NCBI RefSeq assembly: GCF_014692675.1
Contig: NZ_JABFCZ010000012.1
Coordinates: 62,001 to 126,000, forward strand
Length of the DNA: 64,000 bases
DNA from: Roseibium aggregatum
GTDB lineage: Bacteria > Pseudomonadota > Alphaproteobacteria > Rhizobiales > Stappiaceae
Direction of reading: 5' to 3'
A program made the position numbers and the translations under genes. Position 1 is the stretch's first letter; every line of letters begins with the position of its first letter. Below the pieces are notes generated by a model. It searched no databases, had not been told where the DNA came from, and was given only the letters and a program-made list of their open reading frames with translations. Below are positions 1 through 8,197 of this stretch, one piece after another.

Positions 1-673
1 GGAACAGATACTCATCCGGCCCGACCGAGCCGAGATACTGCATCTGCAGGTTCAATTCGCCGCCCGGATTGAGCGCGAACGGATCGAGACGGGCCGATGA
101 GGCGCCTTCTTCGCGGCCGAGCCACTCGCCCAGCGCGCCGGCAATTTCCTTCAACAGCGCATCACCGCTCGGCGTGGTGCCGATGAGCTGGTGCGTTTGC
201 GGCGTCGACCAGTGCAGGTCGCCTGCGCGGGAGACCGCAAGCAGGTGCCGGCCGGCGGCATCGAGTGCGATCCGCGCGCTTTGCACCGAGCGGGAATTGG
301 CCAGATGAACCCGGATGCGGGCCTGAAGCTCGTCGATGTTAATCGGCTTGGTCAGAAAATCGACCCCGCCGGATTCCAGCGCGTGGACGATATGTTCGGT
401 CTCGCTCAGGCCGGTCATGAAGATCACCGGCACGTGCTGAAGATGAGCCTTGGCCTTGATCTGCTCGCAGGTTTCGAACCCGGACAGGCCGGGCATGATG
501 GCGTCCATCAGGATCATGTCCGGCGTCACCCGGTCGGCAACGGACAGCGCCGCGGCCCCGCTGGTGGCCACAAGGACAGTCACGCCGGCATTTTCCAGGG
601 CCTGGGTCAGAAAGCCCAGGGTTTCGGGAGAATCGTCAACGACCAGGACAATGTCGCGCTGCTTTTCAGTCAT
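1..673 (-). CDS. Response regulator, receiver domain N-terminal (C-terminus cut by window edge)
   Basis: About 224 residues are visible, reading leftward from an ATG at 673. The first 120 residues form a canonical CheY-type receiver: acidic pair near residues 13-14 (VVDDS), phospho-acceptor Asp57 in ILMDAIMPG, the T-G-L-S switch and the FLTKP lysine motif. A linker/sensor-like segment without obvious homology follows, and the end lies outside the window. A LuxR-type HTH output domain is likely in this family context but is not visible. The start overlaps the stop of the upstream kinase by 8 bp (666-673), so the two are translationally coupled and this is probably the cognate regulator of that kinase. 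Confidence 0.85.
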   Translation of the reverse strand, partial: MTEKQRDIVLVVDDSPETLGFLTQALENAGVTVLVATSGAAALSVADRVTPDMILMDAIMPGLSGFETCEQIKAKAHLQHVPVIFMTGLSETEHIVHALESGGVDFLTKPINIDELQARIRVHLANSRSVQSARIALDAAGRHLLAVSRAGDLHWSTPQTHQLIGTTPSGDALLKEIAGALGEWLGREEGASSARLDPFALNPGGELNLQMQYLGSVGPDEYLF

Positions 674-3600
674 CGGCGGCAAGTCCTTCCAGGACCTTGG
701 TGTAGCTGTCGAAATCGAACTGTTTCAGATGCCCGCGCAAGGTGGTGACCAGCGGACCGTTTTCCGGATTACCGGAAAGCTCGGCAAGCTTGGCCTCGAT
801 TCCATGGATATAGCCGATTTCTCCCAGGCTGATCAGTTCGCGGACATGAATAGTCCCCGGATTGATGACCGGGTCGTCTGCAACATGGCCGTTGGCCTGC
901 GGCCTGTTCTTCACATCGTCTCCGGTCCAGGTCAGGTCCAGATGTTTCTGGATCTTGTCCAGAAGCTGGCGCAGATCGAACGGCTTTGCCAGCGTATCAT
1001 CGTGCAGGCTCGGCCCGTCCGGCCGTAGCGTCTGATCGCCGATATTCGCCGAGAGCATGATCACGGGCTGGTCCATGCCTTCTTCGCGCAGGCGTTTGAC
1101 GAGTTCCCAGCCGTTCATTCCGGGCATCAGGATGTCGATCAGGAACAGATCGGCTTCGCCTTTTCCAATTTCATCCAGGCATTCCGCGCCGCTATTGGCC
1201 TCCTTGAGGTCGAAGCCGAGCGGCGTCAGGATTTCGCGGATCAGCGCCCTGTGATCCGGATTGTCGTCGACGACCGCAATCGTGCGTCGCTCGCCCGCAT
1301 AGCCGCGGATCCGCTGTTCCGGCGGCCGCACCTTCACCGGCCGGGCCACTTCGGCCAGCATGAGCCGGACTTCGAAGGCACTCCCCTTGCCGGGCTCGCT
1401 GGACAGCGCAATCGCGCCGCCGAGGGTTTCGGCGAGGAGCTTGGTGATTGTCAAACCCAGACCCAGCCCCGGCGTCCGCTTGATTTTCTCGTCCTCGCTG
1501 CGCCCGAACGGCTCGAAGATCTTGGTCTGTTCGGAAAGCGGAATGCCCGGGCCGGTGTCGGTGACGGTAAAGGTCGCGACCTGCGACCGGTAACCGACCT
1601 CGAGGCTGACCGTGCCCGTATCGGTGAACTTGATCGCGTTGGACAGGAGGTTCACCAGGATCTGGCGCAGGCGCTTTTCGTCGGTGCGCACATAGACCGG
1701 CAGGTTCTTCGCCTTCGCGAACTCGAAGCCGAGCCCCCTGGCCGCCGCCTGCATCTTGAACATGTCCACGATCTGATCGAGGAACTCGTGGATGTTGACT
1801 TCGTTGGAATAGACCTGAAGGCGTCCGGCCTCGATCCGGGAAATGTCGAGCAACCCGTCGATCAGGCCGGAGAGATGCTCCGCGCTCCTTCTGATCGTGC
1901 TGACGTTGGATTTGCGGCTTTCCGGCAGAGCGTTGTCCCGCTCCAGCACCTGGGCATAACCCAGCACTGCATTGAGCGGCGTGCGCAATTCGTGGGACAG
2001 GCCGACCACGTAGCGGCTCTTGGCAAGGTTGGCGGCTTCCGCATCCTCCTTGGCCTTTTGCAGGGCGGCGTCGGTGATCCGGTGGGCGTCGATTTCCTTT
2101 TGCAGCAACGCGTTCTGGCGCGCCGATTCCTCCTCCGCCACCCGCCGGGTATCATGGGCAAGAACCAGGAACCAGGACGAGATCCCGGCAGCGACGGCAA
2201 ACACGAAAAAGACCAGCGCCACGGTCTGGCCGATGATCACTGCAGAGTCGGGAAACCGCTCCGCCGCCTGATTGTATATGACCCAGAGCACGAAACCGAT
2301 GGCCGCAATCGACGGCACCACCGTCAGCGCATAGCGGCCGAGACGGGTGTTCAGATGGGCAATCGTTCGCTCGGACAGAAACCTGGCTGCGACGACACCG
2401 ACCTGGTGATTGATGCGTGCGTTCGGCTTGCACAGGTCGTGACAACGGGCATCGAGCGAACAGCACAGCGAGCAGATCGGCGCCTGATAGGCCGGGCAAT
2501 AGGCCATGTCTTCCGGCTCGAACGGGTTTTCGCAGATCGAACAGGCGATCGTATCGGCATTCTGCCAGCTCTTGCGGGGCTTGCGCGCAAGATAGAAACG
2601 GCCCTTTGTCAGGGCCGCGATCGCCGGCACCGCCATGAAGGCGACACCCATGGCGATGAACGTGGACAGGGCTGCAGCTTCCTTGCCGAAATAGCCGTAA
2701 TAGGCAACCAGGGACAGGACGGCGGCAAGCACCATCCCACCGGTGCCCACCGGGTTGATGTCGAACAGATGCGCGCGCTTGAATTCGATGCCGGGCGGCG
2801 ACAGGCCGAGCGGCTTGTTGATGAAGAGGTCGGCGGAAATGGCGCTAAGCCAGGCCATGGCGATGATGGAAAACACGCCGAGCGTTTCTTCCAGAAGCTT
2901 GTAGATGCCAAGCTCCATCAACAGGAGCGCGATGCCGACATTGAACACCAGCCAGACGACCCGCCCCGGATGGCTGTGGGTCAGCCGGGAAAAGAAGTTC
3001 GACCAGGCAAGCGACCCGGCATAGGCGTTCATGACGTTGATCTTGAGCTGCGAGACAACCACGAAGGCGACCATCAAAAGCAGGGCCATCTGTTCCGACG
3101 GGATCATGTAGCCGAAGGCGACCGCATACATGCGCGACGGCTCGTCCGCCTGATCCACCGGGATCCCGGCCGAGAGCGCAAGGACGGCAAGGAACGACCC
3201 GGCGAGCATTTTCGGCGCACCAAGCACGACCCATCCGGGACCGGCGAGAAACAGGGCAAGCTTGTGCCGCTTGCGGGCAAAATCCTGTGCGGGGAGGAAG
3301 CGCAGGAAATCGACCTGCTCGCCGATCTGCGCCATCAGCGCCAGGATGACCGCCGACGCCGCACCGAAACTGATCAGGTTGAGGTCGGAAAAACCCGGTC
3401 CGGCGGCCTTCACCGCCCCTGTTGCGTGATCGACCCCGCCGAAGCCGAACCATGCCCCGACCGCCTGCCAGTCGGAAAAGGCGATCACGATGAACGGCAG
3501 GATGTTGAGGACGATCCAGAACGGCTGGGTGATCAGCTGGAACCGGCTGATCAGGGTGATGCCGTGGGTCACGAGCGGGATCACCGCCACCGCCGAGATG

Positions 3601-4061
3601 ATGTAGCCGATCCACAGCGGCACCCCGAACGCATAGTCCAGGGCGCCGGACATGATCGAGGCCTCGATGGCGAACAGGATGAAGGTGAAGCTGGCGTAGA
3701 TCAGCGAGGTAACCGTCGACCCGATATAGCCGAAACCGGCGCCGCGGGTGAGCAGGTCGATATCGACGCCGTAACGCATGGCATAACGGCTGATCGGCAC
3801 CCCGATGAAGAGGATGACGATGCTTCCGACCAGAATGGCGACAAAGGCATTGGTGGTCCCGTAGGACAGGGTGATCGCTCCGCCGATGGCCTCAAGCGCC
3901 AGAAAGGAAATCGCACCGATGGCCGTTTGCGAGATCCGGCGCGAGGAGAACCGGCGCGCGCTCTTGGCCGTGAAGCGCAACGCATAATCTTCCAGGGTCT
4001 GGTTGTTGACCCACTGATTGTACTGACGCCTGACAGGGATGATGCGTTGGCGTGCGGCCAT
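666..4061 (-). CDS. NCS1-type permease fused to hybrid sensor histidine kinase and receiver
   Basis: 1131 residues. The first ~490 are a multi-pass membrane domain resembling NCS1 cytosine/purine/allantoin permeases (N-terminal NNQTLEDYALRF and a long series of TM helices). A cluster of eight cysteines follows (about residues 509-544: CSIC, C, CSLCC, C, C), then two more TM segments, then a kinase core: H-box HELRTPLNAV (His near 691), N-box LLSNAIKFT, G-boxes DTGPGIP and GLGLGLTI. A receiver domain (about 928-1045, Asp near 975 in LIDILMPGMNG) and a ~90-residue tail complete it. It should sit in the inner membrane and phosphorylate itself and the overlapping response regulator. Lying next to the divergently read urt operon, it may sense urea or a related nitrogen solute (inference). 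Whether the permease still transports is unknown. Confidence 0.9.
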   Translation of the reverse strand: MAARQRIIPVRRQYNQWVNNQTLEDYALRFTAKSARRFSSRRISQTAIGAISFLALEAIGGAITLSYGTTNAFVAILVGSIVILFIGVPISRYAMRYGVDIDLLTRGAGFGYIGSTVTSLIYASFTFILFAIEASIMSGALDYAFGVPLWIGYIISAVAVIPLVTHGITLISRFQLITQPFWIVLNILPFIVIAFSDWQAVGAWFGFGGVDHATGAVKAAGPGFSDLNLISFGAASAVILALMAQIGEQVDFLRFLPAQDFARKRHKLALFLAGPGWVVLGAPKMLAGSFLAVLALSAGIPVDQADEPSRMYAVAFGYMIPSEQMALLLMVAFVVVSQLKINVMNAYAGSLAWSNFFSRLTHSHPGRVVWLVFNVGIALLLMELGIYKLLEETLGVFSIIAMAWLSAISADLFINKPLGLSPPGIEFKRAHLFDINPVGTGGMVLAAVLSLVAYYGYFGKEAAALSTFIAMGVAFMAVPAIAALTKGRFYLARKPRKSWQNADTIACSICENPFEPEDMAYCPAYQAPICSLCCSLDARCHDLCKPNARINHQVGVVAARFLSERTIAHLNTRLGRYALTVVPSIAAIGFVLWVIYNQAAERFPDSAVIIGQTVALVFFVFAVAAGISSWFLVLAHDTRRVAEEESARQNALLQKEIDAHRITDAALQKAKEDAEAANLAKSRYVVGLSHELRTPLNAVLGYAQVLERDNALPESRKSNVSTIRRSAEHLSGLIDGLLDISRIEAGRLQVYSNEVNIHEFLDQIVDMFKMQAAARGLGFEFAKAKNLPVYVRTDEKRLRQILVNLLSNAIKFTDTGTVSLEVGYRSQVATFTVTDTGPGIPLSEQTKIFEPFGRSEDEKIKRTPGLGLGLTITKLLAETLGGAIALSSEPGKGSAFEVRLMLAEVARPVKVRPPEQRIRGYAGERRTIAVVDDNPDHRALIREILTPLGFDLKEANSGAECLDEIGKGEADLFLIDILMPGMNGWELVKRLREEGMDQPVIMLSANIGDQTLRPDGPSLHDDTLAKPFDLRQLLDKIQKHLDLTWTGDDVKNRPQANGHVADDPVINPGTIHVRELISLGEIGYIHGIEAKLAELSGNPENGPLVTTLRGHLKQFDFDSYTKVLEGLAADD

Positions 4062-4311
4062 ACGGGACTTTCAACACCTTGGAAACGGTTTTGCTCTGCC
4101 TCCGGAGGTTCCCGGGGCAGGTCCGAATATGCAAGAAAAGGGCCATGGATAACTGTTGCAGCGTATTCGAGCTATCCTGGTAAGCTTCGGGAAAGCTGAG
4201 GATTCTATGATACCGCCTGTCAGCCAGATATCAGAACCCCTTTGCTAGTTTCCTCTCAGCGCCGGGGGACGGAGGCGCACCACGAAGAGGATCAGCAGAA
4301 AGGATCAGAAA

Positions 4312-4734
4312 ATGAAAAAGACACTTACAGCGCTCGCAACGATATTCGTTCTTACCCACGCATCTTCTGCAATGGCCTGGAGCCTCGGCGATGCGGTCAA
4401 GGGGGCCATCAGCGGCAACTTCTCCGGAGCCGGTGCCGGCACAAACTCCAGTGGGGCAGACAACGACACTGCGACCACCGGCACCCACGGCAACGACGAA
4501 CGCGCCGGCCATGACACAAATGACAATAACGGCGCCGGCGGCGACGACAGCGCCGACCACGACAGCAACGATCACGACAGCGCCGGGCATGACGGCTCGG
4601 ACAGCGGCGACTCCGGCAGTGACGGTGGCGACAGCGGCGGAAGCGACGGCGGAAGCGATGGCGGAAGCGATGGCGGAAGCGACGGTGGCGACGGCGGAAG
4701 CGACGGCGGAAGCGACGGCGGCGATCACGACTGA
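4312..4734 (+). CDS. Small exported acidic Asp/Gly/Ser-rich repeat protein
   Basis: 140 residues. A typical signal peptide (MKKTLTALATIFVLTHASSA, cleavage around AMA-W, residue 23) is followed by a short WSLGDAVKGAISG segment and then a low-complexity acidic region rich in D, N, H, S and G that ends in GGSDGGSD repeats and DHD. An AGGATC-type ribosome site lies just upstream of the ATG, and a strong terminator follows at 4770-4800, so the plus-strand frame is real rather than the long antisense frame. I do not recognise a family. The Asp/His-rich composition would suit binding of divalent cations in the periplasm or outside the cell (inference only). Confidence 0.7.
   Translation: MKKTLTALATIFVLTHASSAMAWSLGDAVKGAISGNFSGAGAGTNSSGADNDTATTGTHGNDERAGHDTNDNNGAGGDDSADHDSNDHDSAGHDGSDSGDSGSDGGDSGGSDGGSDGGSDGGSDGGDGGSDGGSDGGDHD
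4621..4733 (+). repeat. In-gene tandem 12-bp repeat (GGCGGAAGCGAY units)
   Basis: About seven imperfect copies of a 12-base unit, GGCGGAAGCGAC/T, encode the G-G-S-D repeat at the C-terminus of the acidic exported protein. The unit length is a multiple of three, so slippage would change repeat number without a frameshift. The same periodicity opens long meaningless frames on the opposite strand. Confidence 0.8.
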
Positions 4735-4769
4735 TCGGGATACGCGGTCGATTCTGAATATCACCGCAG

Positions 4770-4800
4770 CAGCCGGCCTCATCGAGGCCGGCTGTTGTTT
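4770..4800 (+). terminator. Rho-independent terminator after the acidic repeat protein
   Basis: A 10-bp perfect stem (CAGCCGGCCT / AGGCCGGCTG) with a 5-base loop is followed by TTGTTT. It lies 36 bp past the stop codon at 4734 and separates this gene from urtA. Confidence 0.85.
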
Positions 4801-5178
4801 CTGTCACCGGCCTCCGGACCGACGTCCGTTTCCAGGAACAGGCGGATGGGATGCCCCCTCAAGAAATACGCTGTTCTTACGATGGCACGACAGGATCTGA
4901 CTATTTTCTGATCATTTGCCCAAACAATAATCAAACGCAAAGCGAATACGGCCGATAAGCGGCGCTATTGCGCACCCTGCATCATTCCGAGTGCCGTTTT
5001 TCTACCCCCTTGTCAGTTCTCGGGAGATCGACCGGCTGCGCGTTTTGCGCAAAAGGCGCAGCCGACTACGTCATTCGACGTATGTTGCACTGCGGCAACT
5101 CCCCTCACGATCCTTCTCCGACGGCGGCTCATCGGCCTGCCGCAGCGCTTCCACAGGGATCACGCAGAGGGGAACAAC
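4801..5178. other. Non-coding region upstream of urtA
   Basis: No convincing gene. It must hold the urtA promoter. The left part (about 4900-4950) is AT-richer than its surroundings. The centre holds a palindrome TTTTGCGCAAAA (5043-5054), and a smaller inverted repeat ACGTC-N4-GACGT lies near 5068-5081. I looked for a sigma-54 -24/-12 element (GG and GC ten bases apart with TTGC) and saw no good match. The SD for urtA (AGAGGGG) ends just before 5179. Confidence 0.6.
5043..5054. promoter_or_regulatory. Perfect 12-bp palindrome upstream of urtA
   Basis: TTTTGCGCAAAA is a perfect palindrome, extended imperfectly to GCGTTTTGCGCAAAAGGC. It lies 125-136 bp upstream of the urtA start. It could be a regulator binding site for the urt promoter. 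It does not match the NtrC consensus I know, and no regulator is assigned. Confidence 0.3.
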
Positions 5179-6465
5179 ATGAAAACCAAACTGACTGGCC
5201 TGGCTCTCGCCGGGTTGATGGCATCCAACATGTTCAGCGGCGCTTATGCAGCAGACGACACGATCAAGGTCGGCATCCTGCATTCGCTTTCCGGCACCAT
5301 GGCCATTTCCGAGACCACGCTGAAAGACGCCATGCTGATGCTCATCGACGAGCAGAACAAGAAGGGTGGCCTGCTCGGCAAGAAACTCGAGGCCGTGGTC
5401 GTCGACCCGGCGTCCGACTGGCCGCTGTTTGCCGAAAAAGCCCGCGAGCTGATCGAAGTCGACAAGGTTTCCGCCGTTTTCGGCTGCTGGACCTCCGTAT
5501 CGCGCAAGTCCGTCCTGCCGGTGTTCGAAGAGCTGAACTCGATCCTGTTCTACCCGGTTCAGTACGAAGGTGAGGAATCCCAGCGCAACGTGTTCTACAC
5601 GGGTGCCGCTCCGAACCAGCAGGCCATCCCGGCCGTCGACTACCTCATGGAAAATGAAGGCGTCGAGCGCTGGGTTCTGGCCGGCACCGACTACGTCTAT
5701 CCGCGCACGACCAACAAGATCCTCGAAGCCTACCTGAAAGCCAAGGGCGTCGCTGAAGAAGACATCATGATCAACTACACGCCGTTCGGTCATTCCGACT
5801 GGCAGACGATCGTGTCCGACATCAAGGCCTTCGGTTCTGCCGGCAAGAAGACGGCCGTGGTTTCCACCATCAACGGCGACGCCAACGTGCCGTTCTACAA
5901 GGAACTCGGCAACCAGGGTATCAAGGCCGAAGATATCCCGGTCGTGGCCTTCTCCGTGGGTGAGGAAGAACTCGCCGGTCTCGACACCGGTCCGCTCGTC
6001 GGCCACCTGGCTGCCTGGAACTACTTCGAGTCCGCCGACACCGACGCCAACGCCCAGTTCATCGACACCTGGCACGCGTTCATCAAGGACGACAAGCGCG
6101 TGACCAACGACCCGATGGAAGCGCATTACATCGGCTTCAACATGTGGGTGAAGGCCGTTGAGAAGGCCGGCACCACCGATCCGGATGCGGTCATCGACGC
6201 CCTCGTCGGCGTGTCCGTGCCGAACCTGACCGGCGGCTACTCGGCCATGATGCCGAACCACCACATCACCAAGCCGGTCCTGATCGGCGAGATCCAGGCA
6301 GACGGCCAGTTCGAAACCGTGTGGGAAACCTCCGGCCTCGTTCCGGGCGACGCATGGTCCGATTACCTGGAAGGCTCCAAGGACCTGATCTCCGATTGGC
6401 GCGCACCGCTATCCTGCGGCAACTTCAACACCGCCACCGGCAAGTGCGGCGGTTCGGGCTCCTAA
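5179..6465 (+). CDS. urtA: Urea ABC transporter, periplasmic substrate-binding protein
   Basis: 428 residues, the usual UrtA length. A signal peptide (MKTKLTGLALAGLMASNMFS, cleavage after AYA near residue 23) precedes a type I periplasmic binding fold of the branched-chain amino acid/amide family: IKVGILHSLSGTMAISE at the start of the mature protein, then VFGCWTSVSRKSVLPVFEE and NSILFYPVQYEGEES, all typical of UrtA. It binds urea in the periplasm and delivers it to UrtBC. A good SD (GAGGGG) fixes the start. It is the first gene of urtABCDE and is separated from urtB by 100 bp that carry a strong hairpin, as expected when a binding protein is made in excess over its permease. Confidence 0.96.
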   Translation: MKTKLTGLALAGLMASNMFSGAYAADDTIKVGILHSLSGTMAISETTLKDAMLMLIDEQNKKGGLLGKKLEAVVVDPASDWPLFAEKARELIEVDKVSAVFGCWTSVSRKSVLPVFEELNSILFYPVQYEGEESQRNVFYTGAAPNQQAIPAVDYLMENEGVERWVLAGTDYVYPRTTNKILEAYLKAKGVAEEDIMINYTPFGHSDWQTIVSDIKAFGSAGKKTAVVSTINGDANVPFYKELGNQGIKAEDIPVVAFSVGEEELAGLDTGPLVGHLAAWNYFESADTDANAQFIDTWHAFIKDDKRVTNDPMEAHYIGFNMWVKAVEKAGTTDPDAVIDALVGVSVPNLTGGYSAMMPNHHITKPVLIGEIQADGQFETVWETSGLVPGDAWSDYLEGSKDLISDWRAPLSCGNFNTATGKCGGSGS

Positions 6466-6481
6466 GTCCCGGCGAACAGAC

Positions 6482-6508
6482 GGAGACGGGCCCTTTTGGC
6501 CCGTCTCC
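6482..6508 (+). terminator. Intra-operon hairpin between urtA and urtB
   Basis: An 11-bp perfect GC-rich stem (GGAGACGGGCC / GGCCCGTCTCC) with a five-base loop starts 17 bp after the urtA stop. No long T-run follows (CTGCTTCTCC), so it probably acts as a partial terminator or an mRNA-stabilising 3' end that raises urtA expression relative to urtBCDE. Confidence 0.7.
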
Positions 6509-6565
6509 TGCTTCTCCTCCCGGTAGCCCTATCGGGAAAAACAGACAGACAAACGCGGTGGACCC

Positions 6566-8197
6566 ATGTCCTTGCTCAGATCGCTTGCCCTTGTCATCGG
6601 ATTGCTTGTTGTTGCTCTCGGTGCCGGATCGGTCCCGGCAGCAGCCCAGAACGATACCGAAAGCCTGCGCCCGCTCATCAACGCGCTTGCGGACGGCAAA
6701 TACAAGGAGACCGAGAAGCAGATCGGCGACCTGGCCGCGACGGGAAATCCGGTGGTCGCTCCGGCGCTGGAAGCCCTTTCGGATGGCGACCTCTATTTCA
6801 GGAAGTCCGACAAGCAGGTGTTCATCACCAGCAAATCAGGCGAGGGCTATGCGCTGACCGACCCGCTGACGCTGGAAAGCGCCGGCGAAGCCGGAAAGCG
6901 AGAAGTCAGCAAGATCAAGGTCAACAACAGCCTGCGCCGGGTGATCCGATCGGCACTCGGATCCCTGACGCTGATGGCGGCGGACCCGAAGGTGCGCAAG
7001 GAGGCTGCCGAAGCGGTGTTCAAGGCCAAGGATCCGGATGCGATCGAAGGCCTCGATACCGCTATTGCAAAGGAGACGAATGATGAAGTCCGTTTGGTCA
7101 TGGAGCAGGCCCGGGCCGCGGCCGTTCTTAATTCCGACCGCAGTGACGGTGAAAAGCTTGAAGCCGTCGAAGTCCTGAGCAGCATGGGCAACAGGGACGC
7201 CCTGTCCCTTCTGATCGGTGTTCGCGACAGCTCGACAGGCGACCTGCAGGCGGCGGCGGCGACCGCGGTGAAGCGGATCGAAAAGACGCTGGCCCTTTGG
7301 GACAATGCCCAGAACATCTGGTACGGCCTGTCGCTCGGCTCCGTGCTGCTGCTGGCGGCCATCGGCCTGGCGATTACCTTCGGCGTCATGGGCGTCATCA
7401 ACATGGCCCACGGCGAAATGGTAATGATCGGCGCCTACGTCACCTTCATGGTGCAGGAGGTGATCCGCAATTCCGCCCCCGGCCTGTTCGACTATTCGCT
7501 TCTGATCGCGCTTCCGCTGGCCTTCCTCGTGTCAGGCGCCATCGGTGTCGGCATCGAACGCGGCATCATCCGCTGGCTCTACGGCCGGCCGCTGGAAACG
7601 CTGCTGGCCACCTGGGGCCTGTCGCTGATCCTGCAGCAGGCGGTGCGCTCCCTGTTCGGCCCGACCAACCGGGAAGTCGGCAATCCGGACTGGATGTCCG
7701 GCGCCTTCGAGATCGGCCAGATGACCGTCACCTACAACCGCATGTGGATCATCTTCTTCGCGCTCGCCGTGTTTGCAGGCCTGATGCTGGTTCTGAAGAA
7801 GACGCCCTTCGGCCTTTACACCCGGGCCGTCACCCAGAACCGGCGCATGGCCGCCTCCATGGGCATCCGCACGCCTTGGATCGACGCGCTGACCTTCGGC
7901 CTGGGCTCGGGTATTGCCGGGATTGCCGGCGTGGCCCTCAGCCAGATCGACAACGTGTCGCCCAACCTCGGCCAGGGCTACATCATCGACAGCTTCATGG
8001 TGGTGGTCTTCGGCGGGGTCGGCAATCTCTGGGGCACGCTGGTCGGCGCCATGACGCTCGGTGTCGTCAACAAGTTCCTTGAGCCTTATGCGGGAGCCGT
8101 GCTGGGCAAGATCTTCGTGCTCGTCTTCATCATCCTCTTTATCCAGAAGCGTCCACGGGGCCTGTTCGCCCTCAAGGGCCGGGCAGTCGAAGCATGA
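6566..8197 (+). CDS. urtB: Urea ABC transporter, permease UrtB
   Basis: 543 residues. An N-terminal signal-like helix (about 1-27) and a ~220-residue soluble segment, as in proteobacterial UrtB, come before a LivH-type permease of about eight TM helices from residue ~250 (LWDNAQNIWYGLSLGSVLLL). GVMGVINMAHGEMVMIGAYV is the characteristic LivH/UrtB motif. It forms the inner-membrane channel with UrtC, energised by UrtD and UrtE. The stop overlaps the urtC start by 4 bp (ATGA at 8194-8197), indicating coupled translation. Confidence 0.95.
   Translation: MSLLRSLALVIGLLVVALGAGSVPAAAQNDTESLRPLINALADGKYKETEKQIGDLAATGNPVVAPALEALSDGDLYFRKSDKQVFITSKSGEGYALTDPLTLESAGEAGKREVSKIKVNNSLRRVIRSALGSLTLMAADPKVRKEAAEAVFKAKDPDAIEGLDTAIAKETNDEVRLVMEQARAAAVLNSDRSDGEKLEAVEVLSSMGNRDALSLLIGVRDSSTGDLQAAAATAVKRIEKTLALWDNAQNIWYGLSLGSVLLLAAIGLAITFGVMGVINMAHGEMVMIGAYVTFMVQEVIRNSAPGLFDYSLLIALPLAFLVSGAIGVGIERGIIRWLYGRPLETLLATWGLSLILQQAVRSLFGPTNREVGNPDWMSGAFEIGQMTVTYNRMWIIFFALAVFAGLMLVLKKTPFGLYTRAVTQNRRMAASMGIRTPWIDALTFGLGSGIAGIAGVALSQIDNVSPNLGQGYIIDSFMVVVFGGVGNLWGTLVGAMTLGVVNKFLEPYAGAVLGKIFVLVFIILFIQKRPRGLFALKGRAVEA

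Noticed and set aside
1251-4199. 982-residue open frame antisense to the permease-kinase fusion
   Set aside because: Composition rich in Arg, Gly, His and Asp with no family motif; arises from codon bias opposite a GC-rich gene with clear domains.
4231-4782. Minus-strand frame of Val/Ala/Ser repeats opposite the acidic exported protein
   Set aside because: A mirror of the 12-bp repeat; the plus strand has the signal peptide, ribosome site and terminator.
4801-5178. Sigma-54 promoter upstream of urtA
   Set aside because: Urea transport is often under nitrogen control, but no -24 GG / -12 GC element with proper spacing and TTGC was found by eye.
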